This document shows positions 27,012-36,002 of a DNA stretch of 64,000 bases, one piece after another (position 1 is the first letter of the stretch; every line of letters begins with the position of its first letter). The notes under the pieces are model-generated. The model was not told the origin of the DNA. It ran no database searches and saw only the letters and a list, made by a program, of their open reading frames with translations. The DNA is taken from the NCBI GenBank assembly GCA_019638495.1, contig JAHBTQ010000008.1, positions 143,370 through 207,369 of the forward strand, given 5' to 3'. Source of the DNA: Taibaiella sp. GTDB taxonomy: Bacteria; Bacteroidota; Bacteroidia; Chitinophagales; Chitinophagaceae. A program made the translations under genes and the position numbers.

Positions 27012-29708
27012 ATGAAGCTATGGCTTACCGTCATCTCCATGTTCACCATGGTGTTGTGCACCGCACAACCATACGCTATTAGGGGCACGCTATCGTGTCA
27101 TAACTGCGACAGTTCTGTTGCAGACATTTCCCTGTTGCAAAAAAACAAACTTGTAAAAAGTAAATCATCAGCCGCGCCGGGTGCTTTTCGCATAGATAGC
27201 GTTCCACAAGGAGCCTTTACTCTGTCCATCAGTTTACCAGGCTTTGCCGCCTACAACAAACAAGTTAATTTGTTAGAGGGAGACATCAACCTCGGCACCA
27301 TCCTCCTCCAGCCCATCGCACAAACCCTCGATGAGGTAAAAATTGTGACCCGTGCACTTGCCGTAGTGCAGAAAGATGACACCATGGAGTATAACAGCAG
27401 CGCCTACAAGGTAAATCCCGATGCCGACGCTGCCGACCTGGTACGCAAGATGCCGGGCGTGGAGGTAAACGGCAAGGAGGTGCGTGCACAAGGCGAGCAG
27501 GTGATAAAGGTGATGGTGGATGGTAAACCCTTCTTTGGCAATGACCCATGGGCCGTGCTGAAAAACCTGCCGGCAGATGTGGTGCAGAAAGTGCAGGTAT
27601 ACAATGAAAAGAGCGACCAGGAGCGGTTCACAGGTTTTCGCGAGGGGCCGGTGAGTAAGACCATAAACATCGTCACCAAGCCCGATAAGCGCAATGGCTT
27701 TTTTGGAAACATCTTTGGCGGTGGTGGCAGCGACAATAACGGCCAGGGGGTATATGGGGCGGGGCTGTCCATGAACCGGTTTGCGGGAGACAAGCGCATA
27801 AGTGTGACGGCGCAGGCAAATAATGTGAACATCCAGAATTTCTCTGACGGCGGCCCGGCATCGGCTGGCGGGGGTGGCGGCAATGGCATCACCGACACCA
27901 GGGCGGCAGGCATCAACTATAGCGACAAATGGGGCAAGAAGGTGGATGTAAACGGCAGCTATTTCTTTAACCAGATGGATAATGAGAATGTAAGCACCAT
28001 ACACCGCACCTATGTATTACCGGGAACTGCTGGCCAGGTTTATGACGAGCGCAGCCCCGCATCATCTGCAAACGTTTCTCACAGGGGTAATCTGCGCATC
28101 ACCTATACTCCCGACTCAATGAGCACGCTTTTGGTGCAACCGGCGATAAATGTAACAACCGGCGAAACAAAGAGTGCCCGTCAAGGAAAAACAACTACAT
28201 CCACGCAAGGCAGCGAACAGCTACTTAACACCACCACAGCCAGTAGCGGCAGCAACCGCAACACTATAGCTGCAAATGGCAATATTCTCTACACACGCCG
28301 CTTCCACAAAAAAGGCCGCACCTTCTCTGCCGGCATTACTGCAAGCGGGAACAGTGCAAATGGGGATAACCAGCAGTACGCCAACAACGTATTCTACGCC
28401 GACTCTACCCCAGCCTACGCACTGGACCAAGAGGTAAAGGACAAGCAGCAAAGCAGCAACACCACCGCAAACGCTACCTGGACGGAGCCGGTAGGTACAG
28501 GCCTGCTGAAAGCGCAATATGACGGCTCATGGGCGCCATCCACATCTGAAAAGCGAGCCTACAACAATACCGGAAGTGGCTACACCATTGAAGACAGCCT
28601 GCTCTCAGGGATGTTTACCAGCAAGGGCATTACCCACAAAGGCGGCCTCAGCTACTTGTACCGGCAAGAAAAATTCGAAGCATCGGCGGGCATAAACGGT
28701 CAGCAGGCCACCATGACCAATGACAGGCGAGACCCGCCCGGCCCCGCTTTCCGCCGCTCATTTACCAATCTGCTACCCATAGCCACGTTGCAATACAATC
28801 TGTCTAAGACCAGGCACTTTTCAGCCACATACACCACACGCGCAGGTCTGCCAACGGTGTCACAGTTACAAGGCGTGGTTAACAATACCGACCCGTTGCA
28901 CCTATCTATCGGCAACCCATCGCTGCGACAGCCATTTAATCACAACATGACGCTGCGCTACAATGCATCGTCATCGACAGGTAACAACCTGTCACTAACC
29001 ATACAAGGTGGCGTGGTGCAACACTACATAGCCAATGCTGCCACCACCGCCACTACCGACACCACAATTGGTGCTATATACCTGCCTTCAGGTGCACAAC
29101 TGACCATGCCCGTGAACCTGGACGGCAACGCCATGGTAAATGGCAATTTCAATTATAGCGTGCCACTTAAAATGATAAAGTGCCGGGTGAATATGGGTCT
29201 GGGCGGAGCCCTGACCCGTACCCCGGCGGTGATAAACGGCATGATCAACTACCAGCAAAGCCGCAATGCAAATGCCAACGTGGCCCTCTATAGCAACTTC
29301 AGTGAAAAAACGGACCTCAGCCTCACCTCGTTCACATCACTAACATCTTCTATCAACCCGGTAAATACCGCGCTTAACACCACCTATATCACACAAAATT
29401 TCCGCGCTACCGCCGACCTTATCATCTGGAAGGGCATCGTCGTTTCCACAACTGCCATGTGGCAGGGCAACTTTGGCCTCGCAGCGGGCTTCAACCGCAA
29501 CTACCTGCTGTGGAATATGGCCATCGGCAAGAAACTGTTCCGTAAGCAGCAAGGAGATATACGCCTCTCCGCCTTCGACCTGCTGAACAATAATACCAAT
29601 GTACGCCGCACCACCACCGACTCCTATATACAGGACCAGCAAACCAACATCCTGCAACGGTATGTGATGCTGGTATTTACCTATAAGATCAGAAGCTTTG
29701 GGAAATAG
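27012..29708 (+). CDS. TonB-receptor-like outer-membrane beta-barrel protein (OMP_b-brl_3 type)
   Basis: An 898-residue protein with a signal peptide (MKLWLTVISMFTMVLCTAQ). It is followed by a carboxypeptidase-regulatory-like segment (RGTLSCHNCDSSVADISLLQ ... GAFTLSISLPGFAAY) and a plug-like domain (ADLVRKMPGVEVNGKEVRAQGEQVIKV, MVDGKPFFGNDP). The rest is a long beta-barrel with many alternating strands. Bacteroidota proteins of this type resemble TonB-dependent receptors but their substrates are mostly unknown. A CxxC (HNCDSSV is preceded by C) lies in the N-terminal domain. I start at ATG 27012 rather than the TTG before it. No SusD partner is adjacent. Confidence 0.82.
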   Translation: MKLWLTVISMFTMVLCTAQPYAIRGTLSCHNCDSSVADISLLQKNKLVKSKSSAAPGAFRIDSVPQGAFTLSISLPGFAAYNKQVNLLEGDINLGTILLQPIAQTLDEVKIVTRALAVVQKDDTMEYNSSAYKVNPDADAADLVRKMPGVEVNGKEVRAQGEQVIKVMVDGKPFFGNDPWAVLKNLPADVVQKVQVYNEKSDQERFTGFREGPVSKTINIVTKPDKRNGFFGNIFGGGGSDNNGQGVYGAGLSMNRFAGDKRISVTAQANNVNIQNFSDGGPASAGGGGGNGITDTRAAGINYSDKWGKKVDVNGSYFFNQMDNENVSTIHRTYVLPGTAGQVYDERSPASSANVSHRGNLRITYTPDSMSTLLVQPAINVTTGETKSARQGKTTTSTQGSEQLLNTTTASSGSNRNTIAANGNILYTRRFHKKGRTFSAGITASGNSANGDNQQYANNVFYADSTPAYALDQEVKDKQQSSNTTANATWTEPVGTGLLKAQYDGSWAPSTSEKRAYNNTGSGYTIEDSLLSGMFTSKGITHKGGLSYLYRQEKFEASAGINGQQATMTNDRRDPPGPAFRRSFTNLLPIATLQYNLSKTRHFSATYTTRAGLPTVSQLQGVVNNTDPLHLSIGNPSLRQPFNHNMTLRYNASSSTGNNLSLTIQGGVVQHYIANAATTATTDTTIGAIYLPSGAQLTMPVNLDGNAMVNGNFNYSVPLKMIKCRVNMGLGGALTRTPAVINGMINYQQSRNANANVALYSNFSEKTDLSLTSFTSLTSSINPVNTALNTTYITQNFRATADLIIWKGIVVSTTAMWQGNFGLAAGFNRNYLLWNMAIGKKLFRKQQGDIRLSAFDLLNNNTNVRRTTTDSYIQDQQTNILQRYVMLVFTYKIRSFGK

Positions 29709-29743
29709 CACAATCCGACTATCCTTTATTACCTTAGTGCCAT

Positions 29744-29926
29744 ATGAAAAATACGCTGCTATTATTGCTGCTTAGTGCACAGGCATTTCTTGTTGCCGCC
29801 CCGGGACAAGTCAAAGCGACTTGCGTTCACCTATCGAGAGGCGGTAGAATTGAAGTTGAAAGCTCCGGGAGACATCACCTTTGGCGAGCATGCCGGAGTG
29901 CTTTATTACTGCGACCCCTACTTTAA
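29744..29926 (+). other. Orphaned signal peptide of the propeller-like protein (frameshifted 5' end)
   Basis: This frame begins with a textbook signal peptide (MKNTLLLLLLSAQAFLVAAPGQ) and then runs into sequence unlike any mature protein and stops at 29926. The mature protein continues in the +1 frame (DKSKRLAFTYREAVELK) from about 29805. The shift falls at a C4G3 run near 29800-29806, where removal of one base would join the frames. Confidence 0.65.
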
Positions 29927-30932
29927 AGAGACTAGCAACAAGGCTACCATTACCGTCTACACCTGCAACCTGCGCACAAAAAAGCATGACAGTTTCCGGC
30001 TTTCGGTGCCGCTGACGGAGTCAGTATTGCAGTGGCACATTGGCTATCTGTCCGTAAATGACAAGCATATTGCACTTAAAAGCGATAGCATATATATATT
30101 TACACGAGCGGGAAAATTACTGAAGCAAGTCAATTCATATAAGGCCGATGAGGTGCACTTAGTTGACGACGAGCATCTCCTGCTGCTCAAGAACTATAAT
30201 TCTCACCCCTTGAGCGACTCTGTGAATACCAAGATCATCGGCTACAACTTCAAAACCGGCATCATTGAAAAGTACCTGACGCCACTGTTCCCTTACTTCC
30301 TCTATACGCATCTTGTAAGAAACCACTTCTCCGTAAAGAATAACCGACTGCTGTTTACACAAGCCATGCCCTACAAAATAGCTGAATATTCAATACCCGA
30401 CCTGTCGCTTATAGATAGCATAAACACCGATTACATAAAGAACGATGCTACCCGCCTTGCAAAAATTGACTCTATTCATTGGGACGAGGAAGGCAATCCC
30501 GGGGAATCGAAAAGATACTGCTACGAGCTTTATAAAGTAGATACATTCATAAATCGCATAGAAAAAGTTCACTTTCTTGATGAAAATACCGTGATGGTTA
30601 CCCGCCGCTTTCCCCGCTGCGTTTTTGAGCGGAGGATGATTGATGTATGGAAGCGTGCCGATGGACACTGGAGGCCGGTTGTGGAAGGTCAGATGTATGT
30701 CACAGAGCCGGCCACAGAGGAAAATTACATCATTACACCAGGCTCATTCCCACTACCATTAAGCTATTCCACCCGACTTATCACTACCGGAAACGAAATA
30801 TGGCTGGTAAATGAATCTGCAGCGCCACGTATGAACATCACCTCACAGCAAGCCAGGAAGGAGAAAGACGACTATTATTCCACCCACGACCTCAATTACT
30901 TTGTATGGGTTTACAACTGGCAGCTAAAGTAA
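29775..30932 (+). CDS. Exported propeller-like protein of unknown function (frameshifted from its signal peptide)
   Basis: A 385-codon frame whose only in-frame start is a GTG at 29775 inside the coding region of the signal peptide, so the natural start is almost certainly the ATG at 29744 in the other frame. The body resembles six-bladed-propeller-like Bacteroidota surface proteins in its regular short strands (HIALKSDSIYIFTRAGKLLKQV, HLVDDEHLLLLKNY, NRLLFTQAMPYKIAEY), but I cannot name a family. It overlaps the following thioredoxin-like gene by 28 nt, so the two are translationally linked. Confidence 0.6.
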   Translation: MHRHFLLPPRDKSKRLAFTYREAVELKLKAPGDITFGEHAGVLYYCDPYFKETSNKATITVYTCNLRTKKHDSFRLSVPLTESVLQWHIGYLSVNDKHIALKSDSIYIFTRAGKLLKQVNSYKADEVHLVDDEHLLLLKNYNSHPLSDSVNTKIIGYNFKTGIIEKYLTPLFPYFLYTHLVRNHFSVKNNRLLFTQAMPYKIAEYSIPDLSLIDSINTDYIKNDATRLAKIDSIHWDEEGNPGESKRYCYELYKVDTFINRIEKVHFLDENTVMVTRRFPRCVFERRMIDVWKRADGHWRPVVEGQMYVTEPATEENYIITPGSFPLPLSYSTRLITTGNEIWLVNESAAPRMNITSQQARKEKDDYYSTHDLNYFVWVYNWQLK

Positions 30933-31396
30933 CTGTTATTGCCCTGGCAATGTCACCCGGCACCAGGTTGTGCGCCCAGCAATACACCGAGCGAAACCAG
31001 CCCTGGACGCACAGCGATAGCACTACCTGCTTCATGATCATGAAGCACCAGAAAACCTGTCTCAAGTGCTTCAACGAGGTCTATAATGCTATCCGTAAGA
31101 AATTTGACGGCCAACACTACAAAATAGCGTCACTATCCCTCGTAGATTCCTCTGTTTATGCACGCAAGCTGGAATCGGCATATGTAAGAGAACTCATGCC
31201 GGGAATATCGCCCATACTTTTTGAATACCGGAACAAAAACGACAGCAACTTATTTGATCAGTTTCAGCCCGATGTCACCCCTGCCATCGTTATTCTGAAT
31301 AAAGGCAGGAAAATTTACATCCCATACGACTCCATGTACAAAGACGGTAAGATTAACAAGAATCTGGGTAATATCCTGAGCCGAGCCATAGAATAG
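30905..31396 (+). CDS. Exported thioredoxin-fold-like protein with CLKC motif
   Basis: A 163-residue protein with a signal-peptide-like N-terminus (MGLQLAAKVTVIALAMSPGTRLCAQ). CLKC at residues 52-55 is followed by a helix (FNEVYNAIRKKF), and a Thr-Pro at 125-126 is followed by AIVILNKGRKI, matching the cis-proline loop and next strand of thioredoxin folds. I therefore read it as a periplasmic or surface thiol-disulphide protein, but overall similarity is weak. It starts inside the end of the propeller-like gene. Pairs of propeller and redoxin proteins occur in Bacteroidota. Confidence 0.5.
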   Translation: MGLQLAAKVTVIALAMSPGTRLCAQQYTERNQPWTHSDSTTCFMIMKHQKTCLKCFNEVYNAIRKKFDGQHYKIASLSLVDSSVYARKLESAYVRELMPGISPILFEYRNKNDSNLFDQFQPDVTPAIVILNKGRKIYIPYDSMYKDGKINKNLGNILSRAIE

Positions 31397-31399
31397 GCC

Positions 31400-31750
31400 C
31401 TACTGCACATTCCACTTTTCCACTACACCCATCATCCTGTTCACTACGGTGTCCATTTCGTCAGGGTGTGCTTTGTACCAGGCAAGGCTCTTATCAAAGT
31501 CTTCCTTCTTTATACCATGGTGGTCAAAAATGATCTTGTAATACAAGCCAAGGGAGTCCGGGTTCTTCTCGCCGCGTGGGTGCGTGCTGTCTTCAGTCAT
31601 CGTGCAGTATATCTCGGCAACGTTGATATCCATAAGCACAGCCTGCATCTTTTCCTTTGATAACACATCCTTCTTGCTTTCCTCGCAAGCTGTTGTAGTG
31701 AGGAGAAGCAGGGCTGGCAGCATGTATCGCAGGGCTAGCTTTAATTTCAT
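31400..31750 (-). CDS. DUF4296 lipoprotein
   Basis: A 116-residue lipoprotein with a lipobox (LLLLTTTAC, Cys22) after a charged N-terminus. The mature part has the DUF4296 pattern: KEKMQAVLMDINVAEIYC, LYYKIIFDHHGIKKEDFDKSLAWYKAHPDEMDTVVNRMM. Helical Bacteroidota envelope protein of unknown role. It lies 22 nt downstream of the DUF4835 gene and convergent with the thioredoxin-like gene. Confidence 0.75.
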   Translation of the reverse strand: MKLKLALRYMLPALLLLTTTACEESKKDVLSKEKMQAVLMDINVAEIYCTMTEDSTHPRGEKNPDSLGLYYKIIFDHHGIKKEDFDKSLAWYKAHPDEMDTVVNRMMGVVEKWNVQ

Positions 31751-31772
31751 GTATAATTATTGTGAGGCGGCT

Positions 31773-32705
31773 CTATTTTAGGGCATTATATTTTGCCGCG
31801 TTGGCAACGTCCATCGCAGAGAGCATTGTAATATATTGTGTTCGCTCATTTTTTGGCGACATTTCTACGAGTTTTATGATCTCGTCACTTTTCGCGTTAA
31901 ATAGGAACTGGATAAGTATGGAGCTAGGATTCTCTTTATTCACATTATACAACTTCCTCAGGTTAGTGAGTATACGCAACCTTGCTTCTGTTGGCTTCAC
32001 AGACATACTGTCCAGCCCTTCCCTGTGCATGAGATACCAGAAGTTTCGCGCCTCTGAAAATCGCTGGTTCAGCAGTTGGTCCACTATCCAGTAGCGATTC
32101 TTGTTGTTATCCATGGCATTCCAGCCTGTTATGCCAGTGCCCTTTCCACCCGGTGCATTGTTCACAATATTTTGGGCTCTTTTATAGATAGCAGTACCAC
32201 CCATAGGTGAGAAACTATCGTAGTCAAGGCCAAGGATAATGTAACAGTAATAGGCCACTATCGCACTTAGGTTAGAACTGATGGCGTCTACGGCCACTAT
32301 CCGGTTGTCATCAAAGTTCAGCGGGTTAAATGGTGAGTACTTAAACGTAAGGTCTTTGTCTACAAAATTCACGATCGTAGATGTGTACGACGTGTTATAA
32401 ACCGGCCTTGATGCCTGTATGCTTATAGTACCTGAAAACGTGTTTGGGTCGCCGCCCACGTTAGCACTTACCAGGTTAATGAAAATATTACACTCTATGC
32501 GCTCCGTGCTGGCAAATTCGTCGGTTGTCCACCTCCGCGTATTCACCAGATCAGTTATTGCCTTCTGCATATTCAGAAACAACTGAGGGTCGGTGCCGGT
32601 ACCCGTTATCTTGTCGTGCCGCACGGTGACCTTACAGTTAAACTCCTGCGATGACGCACCGAACGCCAGCAGCAGGGACAGGATACTAAACAGTTTTCTC
32701 AGCAT
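31773..32705 (-). CDS. DUF4835 / PorD-family type IX secretion-associated protein
   Basis: A 310-residue exported protein (signal MLRKLFSILSLLLAFGASSQ). The mature start EFNCKVTVRHDKITGT, the central NIFINLVSANV, and NPLNFDDNRIVAVDAISSNLSAIVAYYCYIILGLDYDSFSPMGG are characteristic of DUF4835. This family sits beside coaBC in many Bacteroidota and has been annotated as PorD, a T9SS-associated protein. I rely on memory for that name, so treat the role as probable. It overlaps coaBC by 20 nt. Confidence 0.75.
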   Translation of the reverse strand: MLRKLFSILSLLLAFGASSQEFNCKVTVRHDKITGTGTDPQLFLNMQKAITDLVNTRRWTTDEFASTERIECNIFINLVSANVGGDPNTFSGTISIQASRPVYNTSYTSTIVNFVDKDLTFKYSPFNPLNFDDNRIVAVDAISSNLSAIVAYYCYIILGLDYDSFSPMGGTAIYKRAQNIVNNAPGGKGTGITGWNAMDNNKNRYWIVDQLLNQRFSEARNFWYLMHREGLDSMSVKPTEARLRILTNLRKLYNVNKENPSSILIQFLFNAKSDEIIKLVEMSPKNERTQYITMLSAMDVANAAKYNALK

Positions 32706-33903
32706 ACTTCAGCTCTGCAATGTGGTCCACTATCACAGCGGCCGCTTCTTTTTTGCTCTGAAGCGCCATGGGTACTATGCTACCATCGCGCTTCAGCAGT
32801 GTAATTTTATTTGTGTCGTGCCCAAAACCCGCACCCTCATCGCGTAGCGAGTTCAGCACTATCATATCTGCATTCTTGCCCTCCAGTTTTTTCTGGGCGT
32901 TAGCTATTTCATTCTCCGTCTCCAGCGCAAACCCTACTAACGTTTGCCAAGGCTGTTTTATTTTGCCTAGTGCCGCCAGCAGGTCTTCCGTTTTGGTAAG
33001 CGTCAGGCTCATTTCGCCTTCACTTTTTTTTATTTTGTTTTCTGCCTGCTTTATCGGTTTGTAATCGGCTACCGCAGCTGCCAGTACGGCAATGTCTGCC
33101 TCCTTACCCACAACCATACCTGCCTCATACATTTCGCGGGCACTTTCTATACTTATTGTATTTATTGCCGGATTTGCAGGCCGCTGCTCTGTGGGCCCGC
33201 ACACCAGTGTCACTTGTGCACCGGCCTGCGCCAGCGCCTCTGCTATTGCAATACCCATACGACCGGTAGAGAAATTGCCGATGAAACGCACCGGATCCAG
33301 GCGCTCATAGGTAGGCCCGGCAGTCACCATCGCCTTTAGCCCTTTCAGCGGCTTATTATCATTACCGGCAAAAAAATCTGATAGCAGCACCGCAATATTC
33401 TCCGGCTCAGCCATCCTCCCCTCGCCTACCAGCCCACTGGCCAGCTCACCATATTCGGTTGCTATTACGCGGTTGCCATATTCGCGCACTTTTTTCACAT
33501 TGGCCCGGGTGGAGGGGTGAATCCACATATCTTCATCCATTGCGGGCGCAATGAAAACAGGGCACCTTGCGGAAAGATATACAGCGTTGATGATGTTGTC
33601 GCAATATCCGTGTGCAAGTTTTGCCAGTGTATTGGCGCTGCATGGCGCTACCAGCATCGCATCTGCCCATAATCCCAGGGCCACATGATTATTCCAGGTG
33701 TCGCCATTGGCCACATCAGACAATACAGGTCGCTTCGAGACCGTAGCCAGCGACAGCGGCGTTACAAACTGCTCAGCCGCCTTTGTCATCAGCACCTGCA
33801 CCTCCGCACCTGCCTTTACCAGCAGGCGCACTAGTTGTGGCGTCTTGTAGGCTGCAATGCTGCCGGTCACGGCCAATACTATCTTTTTTCCCTTTACAGA
33901 CAT
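32686..33903 (-). CDS. coaBC: Bifunctional phosphopantothenoylcysteine decarboxylase / phosphopantothenate-cysteine ligase
   Basis: A 405-residue fusion enzyme for two steps of CoA synthesis. The N-terminal flavoprotein (CoaC) has GSIAAYK at 14-20, the active-site His73 (NNHVALG) and PAMDEDMW at 120-127, where Bacteroidota often have D for the usual N. The C-terminal ligase (CoaB) begins LKGLKAMVTAGPTYERLDPVRFIGNFSTGRMG, with ADYKP near residue 280 and the KKTEDLL-like segment after it. Minus-strand operon with DUF4835. A 12-bp palindrome (AGTTACGTAACT) lies 10 nt upstream. Confidence 0.96.
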   Translation of the reverse strand: MSVKGKKIVLAVTGSIAAYKTPQLVRLLVKAGAEVQVLMTKAAEQFVTPLSLATVSKRPVLSDVANGDTWNNHVALGLWADAMLVAPCSANTLAKLAHGYCDNIINAVYLSARCPVFIAPAMDEDMWIHPSTRANVKKVREYGNRVIATEYGELASGLVGEGRMAEPENIAVLLSDFFAGNDNKPLKGLKAMVTAGPTYERLDPVRFIGNFSTGRMGIAIAEALAQAGAQVTLVCGPTEQRPANPAINTISIESAREMYEAGMVVGKEADIAVLAAAVADYKPIKQAENKIKKSEGEMSLTLTKTEDLLAALGKIKQPWQTLVGFALETENEIANAQKKLEGKNADMIVLNSLRDEGAGFGHDTNKITLLKRDGSIVPMALQSKKEAAAVIVDHIAELKYAEKTV

Positions 33904-34047
33904 GGCTATGCAAGTTACGTAACTAAAAAATCAAAAGTAACCGCCAGCCGCTATTGCGATCCCTATTTAGGACAATTTTGGGTCACTAAGACCCCTCCCA
34001 GACTCGAAAAGCCGGCTACCACATGCCATAAAAATCTTGTGTTTGCC

Positions 34048-34055
34048 TAATTTTG
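34048..34055 (+). promoter_or_regulatory. -7 promoter box for the M1 aminopeptidase
   Basis: TAATTTTG, exact TAnnTTTG match, 24 nt before the chosen ATG at 34080. It overlaps the first codon of a longer open frame, which supports the shorter start. Confidence 0.6.
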
Positions 34056-34079
34056 CACCCTAAATCACCACAACTGGTA

Positions 34080-35969
34080 ATGTACATATTACGCAAAGCA
34101 CTTATCGCCTCTCTCTTACTTACCGTATTCACAGGCTGCAAAAGCAAGAAAAAAGCAGCACCTTCTACACTAAAAGTAGTAGACCCAAAAGAGTGGGTAG
34201 ATGACCACATGTTGTCGAATGCTGACAGTGGAATGGTGAAACACCTGCACCTGGACATCAATGTTAGCATGGACAAGAAGCAGATAGCCGGAAGTGCCAT
34301 GTGGACGATCAATAATACCCACAAGAAGAAAGAACTGATACTTGACACCTACGACCTCACTATTGATAGCGTAACGGTAGATGGGCACAAAGCGGCCCAC
34401 CACCTGGACGGTGCCATCAAGTACCTGGGTAGTGCATTGCACATACCCATCGACGTAAACACCAAATTCGTCACTGTTTATTATAAGACAGGCGCAGACG
34501 CGCGAGCACTACAATGGCTGTCGCCACAGCAAACGCACGACAAGAAAAAACCATTCCTTTATACCCAGTCAGAATCTATATATGCCCGCTCATGGATACC
34601 CTGCCCCGATGGCCCGGGTGTTCGCTTTACCTATACGGCCCGCGTAAAAGTGCCGATAGGCCTTATGGCATTGATGAGCGCAGAGAACTCTGACATCGTA
34701 AACGATTCTGGTATCTACCGCTTCCGCATGCAAAACCCGATCCCCGCATACCTGATGGCACTTGCAGTGGGCGACCTTGCTTTCCGTGGCATTGACGATC
34801 GCACGGGGGTATTTGCAGAGAAAGGAATGATTGACAAAGCGCGCTACGAGTTTGAGAACGTAGGCCGCATGGTAGGTGCTGCCGAGCAGTTGTATGGCCC
34901 ATATCGCTGGGGAAGGTATGATGTATTGGTGTTACCCCCGGGATTCCCTATTGGCGGCATGGAAAATCCTCGCCTCACCTTCTGCACTCCATCCATCATA
35001 GCTGGCGATCGCTCGCTTGTAACACTCATCGCACACGAGTTAGCACATAGCTGGAGTGGCAACCTGGTTACAAATGCCACCTGGAACGACTTCTGGCTCA
35101 ATGAGGGTTTCACTAACTACTTCGAGCGTCGCATAATGGAGCAGATGATGGGCGCAAAGTATGCAGACATGTTGTGGGAACTCGGCTACCAGGACCTCGA
35201 AAACACCGTAACACACCTGGGGCCAAAGAGCCCGGACACCTGGCTAAAACTCAACCTGAAAGGACGCGACCCGGACGATGGACTCAACGACATTCCTTAC
35301 GAGAAGGGCTGCCACTTCCTGCGCCTGATAGAGAAAAACGCCGGACGCGACCGTTTCGACAAATTCCTCAGCAAGTACTTCGACCACTACGCCTTCAGCA
35401 CGGTAACTACTGAGACCTTCCTGAACTATATGGACACAGTGCTCATTGGCAAAGACACCAACCTGCGCAAAAGCATTACGATCGATGAATGGGTATATGG
35501 CCCGGGCATACCGGCAAACTGCCCTCGCGCCGGAAACGAGCTCTTTGGCAAAGTGGACATAGAGCGTGAAAAATTCCTTGCAGGCATGCCTGCAGAGCAG
35601 ATGGCATTTGTGAACTGGAGTGCACACGAATGGCTTCATTTCCTGCGTGGAATGCCCAAAAGCCTGATGCCGTCACAGATGAAAATGCTGGATGATGCTT
35701 TCAACATTACCAACACCGGCAATAGCGAAATAGCCTGTATGTGGTTTATCCTGGCTATCCGCACCAACTATTTCCAGGCCTACCCTGCCATGGAGCGCTT
35801 CCTGAGCACTATAGGCAGGCGAAAATTCCTGGAGCCACTTTACTCAGAAATGATGCTGGCACCGGGCGGTGAAGAAATGGCTAAGCGGCTCTACACGCGG
35901 TATAAAAACAACTATCACCCGCTGGCTCAGGAAAGCCTGGACGAGATAGTGCTGCATGAGCACCGGTAA
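34080..35969 (+). CDS. M1-family aminopeptidase lipoprotein (LTA4 hydrolase-like)
   Basis: A 629-residue gluzincin. The N-terminus MYILRKALIASLLLTVFTGC is a lipoprotein signal with the lipid Cys at residue 20. Family marks are the exopeptidase motif GGMENPRLTF near residue 292 and zinc site HELAH 319-323, then E342 (HEXXH-x18-E, WLNEGFTNYFE). Order and length match the leukotriene-A4-hydrolase-like group: N-terminal beta domain, catalytic domain and a helical C-terminal domain. It removes N-terminal residues from peptides, here probably in the periplasm or at the cell surface. Confidence 0.93.
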   Translation: MYILRKALIASLLLTVFTGCKSKKKAAPSTLKVVDPKEWVDDHMLSNADSGMVKHLHLDINVSMDKKQIAGSAMWTINNTHKKKELILDTYDLTIDSVTVDGHKAAHHLDGAIKYLGSALHIPIDVNTKFVTVYYKTGADARALQWLSPQQTHDKKKPFLYTQSESIYARSWIPCPDGPGVRFTYTARVKVPIGLMALMSAENSDIVNDSGIYRFRMQNPIPAYLMALAVGDLAFRGIDDRTGVFAEKGMIDKARYEFENVGRMVGAAEQLYGPYRWGRYDVLVLPPGFPIGGMENPRLTFCTPSIIAGDRSLVTLIAHELAHSWSGNLVTNATWNDFWLNEGFTNYFERRIMEQMMGAKYADMLWELGYQDLENTVTHLGPKSPDTWLKLNLKGRDPDDGLNDIPYEKGCHFLRLIEKNAGRDRFDKFLSKYFDHYAFSTVTTETFLNYMDTVLIGKDTNLRKSITIDEWVYGPGIPANCPRAGNELFGKVDIEREKFLAGMPAEQMAFVNWSAHEWLHFLRGMPKSLMPSQMKMLDDAFNITNTGNSEIACMWFILAIRTNYFQAYPAMERFLSTIGRRKFLEPLYSEMMLAPGGEEMAKRLYTRYKNNYHPLAQESLDEIVLHEHR

Positions 35970-36002
35970 TTATACTAATTGTGTGCAACGTAACGCGGAT
36001 TA

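Noticed and set aside
27273..28004. 243-codon minus-strand frame inside the outer-membrane barrel gene
   Set aside because: Antisense to the plug domain, His/Tyr/Val-rich, no recognisable domain.
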